A stretch of DNA of 64,000 nucleotides from Pedobacter sp. MR2016-24 (GCF_026239655.1 NZ_JAPIVO010000006.1:1-64000), one strand, 5' to 3'. Numbered from the stretch's first letter, positions 43,399 to 53,156 are shown. Program-made: numbers and translations. The notes: a model not told the origin generated them from the sequence alone.

Positions 43399-45318
43399 TT
43401 AAAATTTCCAGCGTACAAAAGCTTCCATTGCTTCGTACTCTGCCAGCCCTAAGTCGTCATAAGCTTTTGCTGTTTCTTTGTTTCTGTCTTCTGCGCGTTC
43501 CCAGAACTCCCTGGAATCATCACCCGGAAATACCGCCCTGTCTTTTTGGGACTGGTGCTTGAAAATCGCATACTTCTTTTTCAGAAGTTCCTGTGGACTT
43601 AACGGAACGGCCATCTCGATTTCATGCGTATCAAATTCATGCCATGCGCCACGATACATCCATAACCAGCAATCCTGTGCCCAGGCCTCAGTTTCTCTGA
43701 GTACTTTCATGGCTTCGAGAATGATATTAAAACAAACGATATGCGTGCCATGCGGGTCTTCAAAATCACCAGCGGCAAAAATCTGTTCCGGTTTAATTTT
43801 TTGCAATAATTCTATAGTAAGGTCTATATCCAGGTGGGATACAGGGTTCTTTTGGTTTTTTCCGGTCTCATAAAACGGGAGTGCCATAAAATGTATATGG
43901 TCATCTTCCAGTCCGCAGTAACGAGCACCCGCAATAGCTTCACCCTTTCTGATCAATCCTTTTACAGATTGAATTTCGGGAGTATCTACCTGGTTAGGTA
44001 TTTTCTGCTCAATAAAAGTACGCATGTTCTGATAGATCCCTTTCAGCTCCTGCTGGCCGAGACCCATCTTTTCTGCGAAGTCGATACTGAACTCTACAAA
44101 ACGCAAGGCATCATCATCCCATACCGCTGTATTTCCTGAAGTCTGATAAGCCACATGTACATCGTGATGCTGATCTACCAGACGGATAAAAGTTCCGCCC
44201 ATAGAAATTACATCATCATCAGGGTGCGGAGAAAATATAACTACACGTTTTTTTGCCGGTTCAGCACGTTCAGGCCTTTGTGAGTCATCCGCATTTGGCT
44301 TTCCTCCCGGCCATCCTGTAATCGTATGCTGTAGTTTATTGAAGATATGGATATTGATATTATATACTGGTCCTTTCTCAATTGCCAGCTGCGCCATACC
44401 GTGGTTATTAAAATCATCCTCCGTAAGCTTTAATATAGGTTTGCTGAGCGTATTTGCCAGCCATATTACTGCTTTTCTGGTTAATTTTTCATCCCAGACA
44501 CAGTCCTTAACCAGCCATGGGGTATCAAAGCGGGTAAGTAATGAAGCCGCATCTTTATCCAGGATAAACTCTACATGCTGGGATAGCTGGAGATAAGTAG
44601 CAGGAACTTCACTTGAAATTTCACCTTCAACTGCTTTTTTGATGATGGAAGCTTTCTTTTGGTTCCAGGCCATCAAAATAATTTCGCGTGCTTTGAAAAT
44701 GGTTCCGATACCCATTGTAATTGCTTTGGTAGGCACGAAAGACTTGCCTCCGAAGTCCCTCGCCGCATCCCGTCTTGTCAGGTCATCCAGCGTAACCAGT
44801 CTTGTGCCAGAGTTAGGCGCAGATCCAGGCTCATTAAATCCGATGTGACCTGTACGACCGATACCAAGGATTTGCATATCCAGACCACCCAGGTCACCAA
44901 TCTTATGTTCATAATTCAGGCAGAAAGCAGGTATTTCTTCCAGTGCCAGTGTTCCGTCCGGAATGTTGATGTTTTCTTTAGGGATATCGATATGATCAAA
45001 TAGATTTTCGTTCATAAACGTTACGTAACTCTGTGCGGCATTGGGCTGCATCGGATAGTATTCGTCCAGATTAAAAGTGATCACATTTTTGAAGCTTAAG
45101 TCTTCTTCTTGGTGTAAACGAACCAATTCTGCATAAACTGCAATTGGTGTTGCTCCTGTTGCCAGGCCTAAAACTGCATTTTGTTGTAGTGCCTGCTTCT
45201 CTCTGATGATTTTAGCGATGCGTTGTGCGACGCTGATAGAAGCTGATTTAGGGTTGTCAAATACTGAAACAGGCAGTTTTTCAAAGCGCGTTTCTTCCAA
45301 AAGATTTAATCTTGCCAT
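43399..45318 (-). CDS. nagB: Glucosamine-6-phosphate deaminase-like / PIG-L deacetylase-like fusion
   Basis: The 639-residue protein joins two domains. Residues about 15-270 are NagB-like: GLATGATPIAVYAEL, FNLDEYYPM, GIGRTGHIGFNEPGS and GIGTIFKAREIILMAWN, which convert glucosamine-6-phosphate to fructose-6-phosphate and ammonia. Residues about 355-580 are LmbE/PIG-L-like, with the metal motif SPHPDDDVISMGG at about 359-371 and DPHGTH later (about 507). PIG-L enzymes remove N-acetyl groups from GlcNAc derivatives. The fusion suggests deacetylation and deamination of an amino sugar in one protein, but the true activity is untested. The arrangement is known in Bacteroidota. Confidence 0.9.
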   Translation of the reverse strand: MARLNLLEETRFEKLPVSVFDNPKSASISVAQRIAKIIREKQALQQNAVLGLATGATPIAVYAELVRLHQEEDLSFKNVITFNLDEYYPMQPNAAQSYVTFMNENLFDHIDIPKENINIPDGTLALEEIPAFCLNYEHKIGDLGGLDMQILGIGRTGHIGFNEPGSAPNSGTRLVTLDDLTRRDAARDFGGKSFVPTKAITMGIGTIFKAREIILMAWNQKKASIIKKAVEGEISSEVPATYLQLSQHVEFILDKDAASLLTRFDTPWLVKDCVWDEKLTRKAVIWLANTLSKPILKLTEDDFNNHGMAQLAIEKGPVYNINIHIFNKLQHTITGWPGGKPNADDSQRPERAEPAKKRVVIFSPHPDDDVISMGGTFIRLVDQHHDVHVAYQTSGNTAVWDDDALRFVEFSIDFAEKMGLGQQELKGIYQNMRTFIEQKIPNQVDTPEIQSVKGLIRKGEAIAGARYCGLEDDHIHFMALPFYETGKNQKNPVSHLDIDLTIELLQKIKPEQIFAAGDFEDPHGTHIVCFNIILEAMKVLRETEAWAQDCWLWMYRGAWHEFDTHEIEMAVPLSPQELLKKKYAIFKHQSQKDRAVFPGDDSREFWERAEDRNKETAKAYDDLGLAEYEAMEAFVRWKF

Positions 45319-45443
45319 TATAAACGGGTGTTTTTTAGGATTTAAGGAAGCGGTAAATATAAAAAAGTATTTTAGAATAGCGCTTAATTTCTATTGCTTA
45401 AGAACTGCTGTTTTTTTTATATTTTTGTGGCAAACAATAAATT

Positions 45444-45659
45444 ATGGCAAGCTTTACACTAACTACCGAAACTGCGCAGAGAGTAAAAATAAAGGTTTTG
45501 AGAAAATACAGAGACTTAGCTAAAGAGAACTTAGCATTTACTCCCGGTCATGAAGATGAACTGGTAAATCAGCTTACACAATTACTGAAAAGAGATGTAA
45601 AATATGTGGAGTTTACCATCAACAAAGCATTGGCTGATCCTGACGGCAACAGATTGTAA
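45444..45659 (+). CDS. Small conserved protein of unknown function
   Basis: A 71-residue, lysine-rich soluble protein (MASFTLTTETAQRVKIKV start) with predicted helix, beginning after a TATTTTTG box at 45420-45427 that fits a promoter. A terminator is absent, and the protease gene starts 29 bases downstream, so they may share a transcript. No family was recognised. Coding status rests on its own promoter, ATG start and codon use like its neighbours. Confidence 0.7.
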   Translation: MASFTLTTETAQRVKIKVLRKYRDLAKENLAFTPGHEDELVNQLTQLLKRDVKYVEFTINKALADPDGNRL

Positions 45660-45688
45660 AGGGTATACGAAAATATAAAGCAAAGACC

Positions 45689-47383
45689 ATGAAAAAGACC
45701 AAGTACGCACTTTTTGTTGTTCTTCTTGCATTTGCAGCCTTAACATGGTCATTTAAAGAAGATTTGTTCCTTGTTTCCAAAAACCTGGATATTTTCGCCG
45801 CTTTATATAAAGAAGTCAGCATAAATTATGTTGACGAAACGGATCCCGGGAGTATGATGAAAACCGGTATAGACGCTATGCTGGATGAACTCGATCCTTA
45901 TACGTCATATATTCCTGAATCCGAGATCGAAGATTACAAACTCAAATATGTGAGCACCCAGTTTGGGGGGATAGGAGCAAGCACCGTTTTTATTGACGGG
46001 AAATTATTTGTCAATGAAGTAAGTGATGGCTATCCTGCATTTAAACAGGGGATAAAGCCGGGCGATCAGTTGCTCAAAATTAACGATGTTGACATAAAAG
46101 GTAAAGACCGCAATGCGGTGAGCCAGTTGCTACGCGGACCGAAGGGTTCTGCTTTAAAATTGCTTATTGTGAGAGAAGGTACGCTGGTCAATAAAGAGCT
46201 GATTCGCGATGAGATTAAACAACCCAACGTTTCTTACGCTGCAATGGTGGACGGCATTGCCTATATCAGGCTGGATAAGTTTCTTGAAAATTCTGCTCAG
46301 GAGGTAAGAGATGCGGCATTGGAACTCAATAAGCAGCATCCCAGGGGAATGATTCTGGACTTGCGTTATAATGGCGGAGGTATTTTACAGGAAGCTGTAA
46401 AAATTGTAAATCTCTTTGTCAACAGAGATGTACTCGTGGTGACCCAAAGGGGCAGAAATCCAGAGAAAACAATAAACTATAGGACCAACAGCATGCCGAT
46501 GCTGCCCGACCTGCCTTTAACAGTTTTGATAGGGGGGGCTTCTGCTTCTGCATCAGAAATTGTGGCTGGCGCATTGCAGGACCTGGACAGGGCTATTATT
46601 ATTGGTCAGCGTAGTTATGGAAAGGGACTTGTTCAGCAAACCTTTAACCTGCCCTACAATAGTCTTGTTAAGGTGACAGTAGCCAAATACTTCACCCCTT
46701 CCGGCAGATGTATCCAGGCAATTGATTATTCTCATAAAAATTCAAGCGGTAAAAATGACCGCTTTGCGGATTCGCTGATTAATAAATACAATACCAGTAC
46801 AGGCAGGAACGTATACGATGGTAATGGGATTTATCCCGATATTGCCGTGGCAACAGTAAAACTGAGCCCCATAACCATGTCCCTCATTACCAAGAGTATG
46901 TTTTTTGATTATGCAAATGCTTACTGGAAAAGTCATCCCGCTATCGCACCAGCTGCAGGTTTTAAAATATCAGATAGCGACTATGCTGCTTTTATGAATA
47001 GCCTCGATGGTAAAGATTACAGCTATACCTCCAGTACTGAGCGGTTATTGTCAGACTTACGCGGGGAAGCCGAAAAAGAACATAAATTAGATGCCGTTAA
47101 AGCAGAGCTGGAAAATTTGAAGGCCAAGATGCTGGTAGCGAAGAAGACTGATCTGATGACCCATCAGGCAGAGATAAAACGGGCTTTGGAAACACAGATT
47201 GTTAGCCGTTATTATTTTGAGAAAGGTAAAATAGTGCAAGCATTCCAGTATGATCAGGAATTGGAAGCTGCAAAATCAGTGCTTGGCAATTCCACTAAAA
47301 TGCTTGCAATATTGAAAGGTGAAGGCGCTTATAAAGTAATTGGTGATCCTGCGAAAACCGGTTTAGCTGCCGACGATAATTAG
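45689..47383 (+). CDS. S41-family C-terminal processing peptidase
   Basis: The 564-residue CtpA/Prc-like protease has an N-terminal membrane anchor or signal (about 4-22), a PDZ domain at about 85-165 (FGGIGA, VSDGYPAFKQGIKPGDQLLKI in pieces), and a catalytic S41 domain: RLDKFLENSAQEV, LDLRYNGGGIL, and GGASASASEIVAGAL with the Ser about 289, and QRSYGKGLVQQTF with the Lys about 314. It cuts proteins from their C termini in the periplasm. The C-terminal 130 residues are helical. It follows the 71-residue gene. Confidence 0.92.
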   Translation: MKKTKYALFVVLLAFAALTWSFKEDLFLVSKNLDIFAALYKEVSINYVDETDPGSMMKTGIDAMLDELDPYTSYIPESEIEDYKLKYVSTQFGGIGASTVFIDGKLFVNEVSDGYPAFKQGIKPGDQLLKINDVDIKGKDRNAVSQLLRGPKGSALKLLIVREGTLVNKELIRDEIKQPNVSYAAMVDGIAYIRLDKFLENSAQEVRDAALELNKQHPRGMILDLRYNGGGILQEAVKIVNLFVNRDVLVVTQRGRNPEKTINYRTNSMPMLPDLPLTVLIGGASASASEIVAGALQDLDRAIIIGQRSYGKGLVQQTFNLPYNSLVKVTVAKYFTPSGRCIQAIDYSHKNSSGKNDRFADSLINKYNTSTGRNVYDGNGIYPDIAVATVKLSPITMSLITKSMFFDYANAYWKSHPAIAPAAGFKISDSDYAAFMNSLDGKDYSYTSSTERLLSDLRGEAEKEHKLDAVKAELENLKAKMLVAKKTDLMTHQAEIKRALETQIVSRYYFEKGKIVQAFQYDQELEAAKSVLGNSTKMLAILKGEGAYKVIGDPAKTGLAADDN

Positions 47384-47385
47384 AA

Positions 47386-47712
47386 CTAAGTTCCGTGTAA
47401 TTTAACCGTTAAGCCATCCATCTCATGATTAAGCTGCAGCTGGCAGGCCAGTCTGGAGTTCGGTAAAAGATCAGGTAAGGTATCCAGCATGGCATATTCG
47501 TCATCAGACATTTCCCTTAATTTCTCTTCCCCCTCTAAAACATCCACACAGCAGGTGGCACATAAAGCCATCCCGCCGCAGGTGGCAAGAATATCATATT
47601 CACAGGCTTTAAGGAACTCCATTAAGCTTAATCCCATATCTACGGGAGCTTCAAGAGCGGTTAATGTACCATCAGGATTTTGTACGTTTACGGTAATGTT
47701 ATTTTCTTCCAT
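47386..47712 (-). CDS. 2Fe-2S ferredoxin
   Basis: A 108-residue ferredoxin of the plant/adrenodoxin type. Four cysteines for a 2Fe-2S cluster lie in ATCGGMALCATCCV (about 40-53) and LACQLQL (about 90-96). The ferredoxin-reductase-like gene ends 2 bases upstream on the same strand, so the two form an electron-transfer operon. It is convergent with the protease gene, 2 bases apart. The acceptor protein is unknown. Confidence 0.93.
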   Translation of the reverse strand: MEENNITVNVQNPDGTLTALEAPVDMGLSLMEFLKACEYDILATCGGMALCATCCVDVLEGEEKLREMSDDEYAMLDTLPDLLPNSRLACQLQLNHEMDGLTVKLHGT

Positions 47713-47714
47713 TA

Positions 47715-48725
47715 TTAAAATTCAGCTACTCCGTTAACAGTAGTATATTTCATTGTGTATTTTACTCCCGGATTCATGTACTGGTAAGCACTATGACTCA
47801 TTAAAGCTGCCTCATGGAAACCGCAAAGAATCAGTTTTAGTTTGTTTGTATAGGTATTGATATCGCCAATTGCATAAATACCAGGGATGTTGGTAGAATA
47901 ATCATCAGTATTTACTTCAATAGCACTTTTGTTGATATTAAGGTTCCACTGCTCAATAGGGCCTAATTTAGGGCTCAATCCAAAAAGAGGGATCAGGTGA
48001 TCTGAAGCAACAATCGTTTTTTCCAGTGTTTTGTTATGTACAATCTCCACGTTTTCCAGTTTACCTGTTCCCGTTACGGCACTAAGGTTACTGTTCAAGA
48101 CAAGATTGATCTTTCCGCTTTCTGCCAGCTGCATTACTTTGGCTACAGAATCTGGTGCGCCACGGAAGCTTTCGCTGCGGTGAACCAGGGTTAATTCTTC
48201 CACGATATCTGCCAGGAAGATGGTCCAGTCCAGCGCCGAATCACCACCACCCGCAATTACCATCTTTTGTCCGCGGTACTGCTCAGGATCAAGGATCATA
48301 TAGTTTACACCACGTCCGTTCTCAAATTGCTCTAAACCAGCTACAACAGGCTTACGAGGTTCAAAACAACCCAGTCCACCGGCAATAACAACAACTTTAG
48401 CTTCAATTATAGTACCCATGTTGGTCGTCAGTACAAAATCAGCTTCGCCTCGTTTTTCCAGTCCTTCAATACGTTCCCCTAAAGTAAATCCAGGATGGAA
48501 AGGTTTGCCCTGTTCCATCAGGTTGTCAACCAGTTCCTGTGCAAGAACTGAAGGGTAACCAGGAATATCATAGATTGGTTTTTTAGGATATATTTCAGAA
48601 AGCTGACCACCTACCTGTGGCAGATAATCGATTAAATGACAGCGCATTTTAAGTAAACCTGCTTCAAAAATAGCGAATAAACCTACGGGTCCGGCGCCAA
48701 TGATGGCTATATCAGTAGAAATCAT
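47715..48725 (-). CDS. FAD-dependent NAD(P)H:ferredoxin oxidoreductase, TrxR-like
   Basis: The 336-residue flavoprotein has two nucleotide folds: IAIIGAGPVGLFAIFEAG near the start for FAD, and MVIAGGGDSALDWTIFL at about 155-171 for NAD(P)H. There is no CxxC redox pair of thioredoxin reductase; the C-terminal GIYAIGDINTYTNKLKLIL is typical of YumC-type ferredoxin--NADP+ reductases. I start at the CAT-complement ATG ending 48725, since the longer frame adds a non-conserved leader. A minus-strand TATTTTTG box at 48750-48757 may be its promoter. It reduces the neighbouring ferredoxin, most likely. Confidence 0.9.
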   Translation of the reverse strand: MISTDIAIIGAGPVGLFAIFEAGLLKMRCHLIDYLPQVGGQLSEIYPKKPIYDIPGYPSVLAQELVDNLMEQGKPFHPGFTLGERIEGLEKRGEADFVLTTNMGTIIEAKVVVIAGGLGCFEPRKPVVAGLEQFENGRGVNYMILDPEQYRGQKMVIAGGGDSALDWTIFLADIVEELTLVHRSESFRGAPDSVAKVMQLAESGKINLVLNSNLSAVTGTGKLENVEIVHNKTLEKTIVASDHLIPLFGLSPKLGPIEQWNLNINKSAIEVNTDDYSTNIPGIYAIGDINTYTNKLKLILCGFHEAALMSHSAYQYMNPGVKYTMKYTTVNGVAEF

Positions 48726-48924
48726 GTGTTTAAATTTGCTGCGAAAATACAAAAATAGTTTGTAATGGTTCTGAATTAGATGCAATTGGTTCAAATTTTA
48801 AGTAAAACTGACAAAGTTGACCGATCTGCTAGTCTTTCGGGGATCCTGACCTACTGAGTCTCACTATAGTTAATTTGAATTTATCACGATAATTTAGAAT
48901 CAGGTTAATATCTTTGGTGTATCA

Positions 48925-49680
48925 ATGACAAAGAACATTTATTTTGCATCTGACTTTCACCTGGGTTCCCCTAACCATGCCGAAAGCCGTATTCGTGAAG
49001 ACAGGATTGTACGCTGGTTAACTTCTATTGAAGATAAGTGTTCAGAACTTTTTTTAATGGGGGATATTTTCGACTTCTGGTTTGAGTATCGTAAGGTTGT
49101 CCCTAAAGGATATATCCGTTTGCAGGGTAAACTTGCCAATATGTCTGACGCAGGTGTAAAAATCTACTTTTTTAAAGGTAACCATGATATGTGGGTGGAA
49201 GATTACTTTACCAAAGAAATGGGGATACAGATTGTGAGCGATGAACTGGTAATTAACAGAGGCGGAAAAAGCTTTTATTTACATCATGGCGATGGATTAG
49301 GTCCCGGTGATGCCAACTACAGAATTTTAAGGAAAGTTTTCAGAAATCCAGTCTGTCGCTGGTTGTTCTCCATCCTTCCGCCTGTTATAGGTCTGGGAAT
49401 TGCCACAGGCTGGTCTAAAGAAAGCCGTATTGTAAACACCAGGGTAGAAGAAGTATTTCTGGGCGAGGATAAGGAATGGCTGGCCGTTTATTCCCGTGAA
49501 GTACTGGAAAAACAGCATTACGATTACTTTATCTATGGTCACCGACACCTGCCTATGATCATTGAACTCGGAAATAACAGTCAGTATTATAATATAGGAG
49601 AATGGTTCGGGTTTAACTCTTATGCAGTATTTGACGGAGAAGAGTTAAGACTGGAGTACTTCGAAAAAGAGGCCAGTTAA
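48925..49680 (+). CDS. lpxH: UDP-2,3-diacylglucosamine diphosphatase-like metallophosphoesterase
   Basis: The 251-residue protein has the calcineurin-like fold with the LpxH-type motifs FASDFHLGSP (about 7-16), MGDIFDFWFEY (about 45-55), FKGNHDMWVED (about 81-91), HHGDGLGPGD (about 116-125) and GHRHLPM (about 207-213). LpxH removes UMP from UDP-2,3-diacylglucosamine in lipid A synthesis. It may also represent the LpxI-independent Bacteroidota variant, so the symbol is tentative. A TATCTTTG box lies at 48909-48916, just before the ATG. The 48726-48924 gap holds the divergent promoters only. Confidence 0.88.
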   Translation: MTKNIYFASDFHLGSPNHAESRIREDRIVRWLTSIEDKCSELFLMGDIFDFWFEYRKVVPKGYIRLQGKLANMSDAGVKIYFFKGNHDMWVEDYFTKEMGIQIVSDELVINRGGKSFYLHHGDGLGPGDANYRILRKVFRNPVCRWLFSILPPVIGLGIATGWSKESRIVNTRVEEVFLGEDKEWLAVYSREVLEKQHYDYFIYGHRHLPMIIELGNNSQYYNIGEWFGFNSYAVFDGEELRLEYFEKEAS

Positions 49681-49829
49681 GCCTTTTGCAGCACGCCCAA
49701 TAAATTATTAGCGGTATTAGCTGAAATTACTTATTTTTGTAATCCTATAATTACCAATTGCTTCAGGTGATGTTATGAATATACATTTTAATACCGGAGC
49801 AATACATTACGGTTCTGAATAAAAATATT

Positions 49830-50903
49830 ATGTTAGAAAAATTAGAAGCAATAAAACTTCGCTGGGAAGATGTTGAAGAACAGTTAAGCAATCCTGATAC
49901 CATGCAGGACATGAAGCGTTTTGCACAATTGAATAAAGAGTATAAAGACCTCACCAAGATTGTAGATGAATACAAAATCTATAAAAATGTGATGAGTAAT
50001 ATTGATGCGAACAAGGAAATCTTAAGTACAGAAAAAGATGCAGAGATGCGTGAGATGGCTAAAGAAGAGCTTGATGAGCTATTGAAGCAACAGGAAGAAC
50101 TGGAAGAAAAAGTCAGGCTGATGCTGATTCCTGTAGATCCTGAAGATGCTAAAAATGCAGTATTCGAGATCAGAGGTGGTACCGGAGGTGATGAAGCGGC
50201 CTTATTTGCAGGTGATTTGTTCCGTATGTACAGCCGTTTCTTTGAGCAAAAGCGCTGGAAAGTTGAAGTTGTGGATGTAACTGAAGGTACCGCAGGCGGA
50301 TACAAAGAGGTGATCTTAAAGGTTTCGGGTGAAGACGTATATGGTCAGTTGAAATATGAGTCGGGCGTACACCGCGTACAGCGTGTGCCTGATACAGAAA
50401 CTCAGGGCAGGGTACATACATCTGCAGCATCTGTTGCTGTATTGCCAGAGGCGGAGGAAATAGATTTTTACCTGAATCCGGCTGATATCGACTTGCAGAC
50501 TTCCCGTTCGGGTGGTGCTGGTGGACAGAATGTGAACAAGGTAGAGACCAAAGTGCAGCTTACGCACAGACCCTCAGGATTAGTAGTGGTTTGTCAGCAG
50601 GAACGTTCGCAATTGGGTAACAGAGAGATTGCGATGGAGATGTTGCGTAGTAAGTTATATGATATTGAAGTTCAGAAAAAGAATGGTGATATCGCAGCCA
50701 GACGTAAGACTATGGTTTCGACGGGTGACCGTTCTGCAAAGATCAGAACTTACAATTATCCGCAGGGAAGGGTGACCGATCACCGTATCGGATTAACCTT
50801 ATATAACCTTAATGGTGTAATGGATGGTGGTGTTCAGGAGCTGATTGACGCATTACAGTTCGCTGAGAATGCAGAAAAGATGAAAGAGGGCTCTGTAGCT
50901 TAA
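49830..50903 (+). CDS. prfA: Peptide chain release factor 1
   Basis: RF1 ends translation at UAG and UAA. The 357-residue product shows the recognition loop [14 protein letters not shown] (PxT type, about 185-198) that separates RF1 from RF2's SPF, the catalytic GGQ in [12 protein letters not shown] (about 227-238), and the helical N-terminal domain. No programmed frameshift site is needed, unlike RF2. A TATTTTTG box lies at 49732-49739. The downstream gene is tRNA-Asp with its own promoter. Confidence 0.97.
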   Translation: MLEKLEAIKLRWEDVEEQLSNPDTMQDMKRFAQLNKEYKDLTKIVDEYKIYKNVMSNIDANKEILSTEKDAEMREMAKEELDELLKQQEELEEKVRLMLIPVDPEDAKNAVFEIRGGTGGDEAALFAGDLFRMYSRFFEQKRWKVEVVDVTEGTAGGYKEVILKVSGEDVYGQLKYESGVHRVQRVPDTETQGRVHTSAASVAVLPEAEEIDFYLNPADIDLQTSRSGGAGGQNVNKVETKVQLTHRPSGLVVVCQQERSQLGNREIAMEMLRSKLYDIEVQKKNGDIAARRKTMVSTGDRSAKIRTYNYPQGRVTDHRIGLTLYNLNGVMDGGVQELIDALQFAENAEKMKEGSVA

Positions 50904-50942
50904 GGAGTTACATTTTAGTTGAAATTATTTGATATTTTAATT

Positions 50943-50971
50943 TTGTAATGCGATTATAGTTCCTATATTTG
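50943..50971 (+). promoter_or_regulatory. Promoter of tRNA-Asp
   Basis: TTG at 50943-50945, 18 bases, then TATATTTG at 50964-50971 fit the Bacteroidota consensus, ending 20 bases before the tRNA 5' end. Confidence 0.8.
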
Positions 50972-50991
50972 CATTCCCGAAAGGGAGAAAC

Positions 50992-51065
50992 GGACCGGTA
51001 GTTCAGCTGGTTAGAATGCCGCCCTGTCACGGCGGAGGTCGCGGGTTCGAGTCCCGTCCGGTCCG
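50992..51065 (+). tRNA. tRNA-Asp (GTC)
   Basis: A 74-base cloverleaf: acceptor GGACCGG (50992-50998) with CCGGTCC (51058-51064) and discriminator G51065; anticodon loop CTGTCAC with GTC at 51026-51028; T arm GCGGG, TTCGAGT, CCCGT. CCA is not encoded (CAT follows). It is the normal GAC/GAU decoder and gives a reference for the tRNA-like RNAs near 1.5 kb, which have a formally identical anticodon on a different body. Confidence 0.97.
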
Positions 51066-51068
51066 CAT

Positions 51069-51103
51069 AAAAAGCCTTAACTTGAAAAAGTTGAGGCTTT
51101 TTT
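51069..51103 (+). terminator. Terminator of tRNA-Asp
   Basis: AAAAAGCCTTAACTT and AAGTTGAGGCTTTTTT pair with one G-T wobble around a short A-rich loop, ending in T6. Confidence 0.9.
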
Positions 51104-51120
51104 GCGTAATAAGGAATTTT

Positions 51121-52074
51121 TTATGCCTGGTTAATCTCTTCGATTAACTTATCACAGGCGGCAAAAGCAGTATACAGAAACTTGTTTCGGTGTTTCTCTC
51201 CCTGGCCGCTAAAGGCTACGGACTTTCTGATGAGTCCCTGCATCCAGTCTTTAGTTTGCGCGCAATAAAACTGATCCTCAGTTTTAAGGTAATTGAAAGT
51301 ATTGAATCTGTTATAACACAGCATACTTTCCTTAAATTCAATTAAATAAGCAAGACTACCCAGTACATCACAATTATACCAGTTGAAGGAATGCTGCGGA
51401 TCAATTGTTTTTTTTGCGCTGAGTGCATACATATTCATGTCGGTGAGGCAGTACCTTATCTGTTCTACAATCTTTTCTGCAAGTGCCTTATCGTTGATAT
51501 GCCCTGCTTCAAAGGCGTAACGAACCTGGTCGATACTTCCATGGACAGCATCTTTTGCCCATATTTCAGTGCTGGGCATTTGAAGATAAATCTGGTTCAA
51601 TTCCTGGGCAATCGCTACAATCTCTTCGTTGATCGCTGTCTGATCAAACTTAAAATTCTGGCTGTCGGCCCAGAAAAACAATTTGAAACAGGTCAGTTCA
51701 GGATATTTAAAAAAGTGAAAAATGGGGATATCATTTGTAGTGATCATGATATGTTTGTCTTTATGCTGCTGAATGAATTTCAGGTTTTGGAGCAAGTCTT
51801 TAAGATAAGCCAGCATATTCGGCGTTTCGCGGTTAATATACAGGTAACTAAAATTAACTGAGGGCAGTTGGTTGGGCTGGTAAGAAAAAGGAGTTCCGAA
51901 AGTGTCAGCTAAGGTAATGAGCTGCGGTAAACTTAGATTACTGGTACCCCTGATTTTTTTATAAGCTTCATTGGTGCTGATCCCTAATGCATCTGCTATG
52001 CTTTGAGCCAGATTCTGATAGTCAGGTAGAGCCAGATTGATGGCCTCGAAAAACTTTACTTGTTGAGTATTCAT
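51121..52074 (-). CDS. Helix-turn-helix transcriptional regulator with long C-terminal domain
   Basis: The 317-residue protein has an N-terminal helix-turn-helix of about residues 15-65 (YQNLAQSIADALGISTNEAY, then LSLPQLITLADTFG), similar to BetR-type regulators, and a C-terminal all-helical region without known motifs (about 75-317). The sensor or effector is unknown. Its promoter must lie in the 52075-52271 gap, where it faces the surface-repeat gene. An expanded set of such HTH proteins is common in Sphingobacteriaceae. Confidence 0.8.
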   Translation of the reverse strand: MNTQQVKFFEAINLALPDYQNLAQSIADALGISTNEAYKKIRGTSNLSLPQLITLADTFGTPFSYQPNQLPSVNFSYLYINRETPNMLAYLKDLLQNLKFIQQHKDKHIMITTNDIPIFHFFKYPELTCFKLFFWADSQNFKFDQTAINEEIVAIAQELNQIYLQMPSTEIWAKDAVHGSIDQVRYAFEAGHINDKALAEKIVEQIRYCLTDMNMYALSAKKTIDPQHSFNWYNCDVLGSLAYLIEFKESMLCYNRFNTFNYLKTEDQFYCAQTKDWMQGLIRKSVAFSGQGEKHRNKFLYTAFAACDKLIEEINQA

Positions 52075-52271
52075 AATAGAAATAATAATCTTAAAGATGA
52101 ACGGCAGCGATTTGATTGGAGTTAAAACTCTAAAGAAGTCTATTATTAATCTTTAAAGATATGAATATAGGTAAATTTTTCAGCGAGGGAACTATAAAGT
52201 TAAGTATTTGTAATCTAGCTTCTTCTGAGGATAATTCGTCATTTTTTGCTTGTATACATTTGGTAAATAAA

Positions 52272-52928
52272 ATGAAAACTATGAAACTTAAACTGATATT
52301 ACTATTGCTCATTGGCAGCACCACCGCTGTGCTTGCTCAATCGCCAAAAAGAAAAAATCGTTATCCGGTTGGAACTTTTCATCAAAAAAATCAAAACATT
52401 ACAGGTATTTCCGTTGGACTGTACTCTGGCTTTGATGATAATGAAGATAGAAACGTGCACACCAATGGCATTCGGTTAGAGCCTATTGGTATGGGGATAG
52501 CTGTTCCACTTATTCCAAGTAGCCCTATTTCAGAAACTGAGGGGCAATTCAAGGCAACAATGGCTGCTCCACCATCAGAGGTAATTAATGGTTTTAATCT
52601 ATCTCCTGCCGGTACGGTATGTGATTGCATCACAAACGGCGTAAGTGCTGGTTTAATCGGTCAGATTAACAAACAGGTGAATGGAATTTCTGCAAGCCTG
52701 ATGATGAACTTTTCGGAAAGTACAAACGGAATTCAGCTGGCCATGTTCAATGAAAGTTATGCAATGAATGGATTACAAATAGGAATAAGTAATACCGGGC
52801 GGAGCGCAAGAGGGCTGCAGATCGGTCTGGTTAACGAATCTGATAATTTAAAAGGTGTACAGATTGGATTGTGGAACGTTAACAAAAAAAGGAAGCTGCC
52901 AATTATTAACTGGAATTTCAAAGATTAA
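52272..52928 (+). CDS. Secreted surface-repeat protein (LA_2272-like)
   Basis: The ATG at 52272 is chosen since it opens a signal peptide (about 1-22, ending VLA) and lies 10 bases after a TACATTTG box (52255-52262); the longer frame from 52161 would mask it. The 218-residue product ends in tandem repeats of the NGLQIGISN/GLQIGLVN/GVQIGLWN type (about 155-205), the LA_2272 surface-repeat pattern. It probably forms a beta-solenoid on the cell surface or periplasm. Function unknown. Confidence 0.78.
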   Translation: MKTMKLKLILLLLIGSTTAVLAQSPKRKNRYPVGTFHQKNQNITGISVGLYSGFDDNEDRNVHTNGIRLEPIGMGIAVPLIPSSPISETEGQFKATMAAPPSEVINGFNLSPAGTVCDCITNGVSAGLIGQINKQVNGISASLMMNFSESTNGIQLAMFNESYAMNGLQIGISNTGRSARGLQIGLVNESDNLKGVQIGLWNVNKKRKLPIINWNFKD

Positions 52929-53073
52929 ATATTAATCTATAAGCCTTAATTTAGACCAGGAGCCATTGAGTAAGTGTCCATCAGGATACCAGATATCAGT
53001 TTAAAAAAAATAAGGGGCTATACAATATTCTGAATTTTAAAGCGTCTTTGTATATGAGAGCGTTAATTTAGAT

Positions 53074-53113
53074 AAGCGGAAATGGTCGGATTGATCATTT
53101 CCGCTTTCTTTTT
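53074..53113 (+). terminator. Terminator of the surface-repeat gene
   Basis: AAGCGGAAATG (53074-53084) and CATTTCCGCTT (53096-53106) pair perfectly, followed by a T-rich tail. The 52929-53203 gap holds this terminator and the next promoter, nothing else recognised. Confidence 0.88.
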
Positions 53114-53156
53114 ATAAGGGCATGCAATAAATAAACACTCATTTCAACTTTGCTAT

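Noticed and set aside
52161-52271. Longer start for the surface-repeat protein
   Set aside because: The extension has no conservation or signal, while ATG 52272 follows a promoter-like box and opens a signal peptide.
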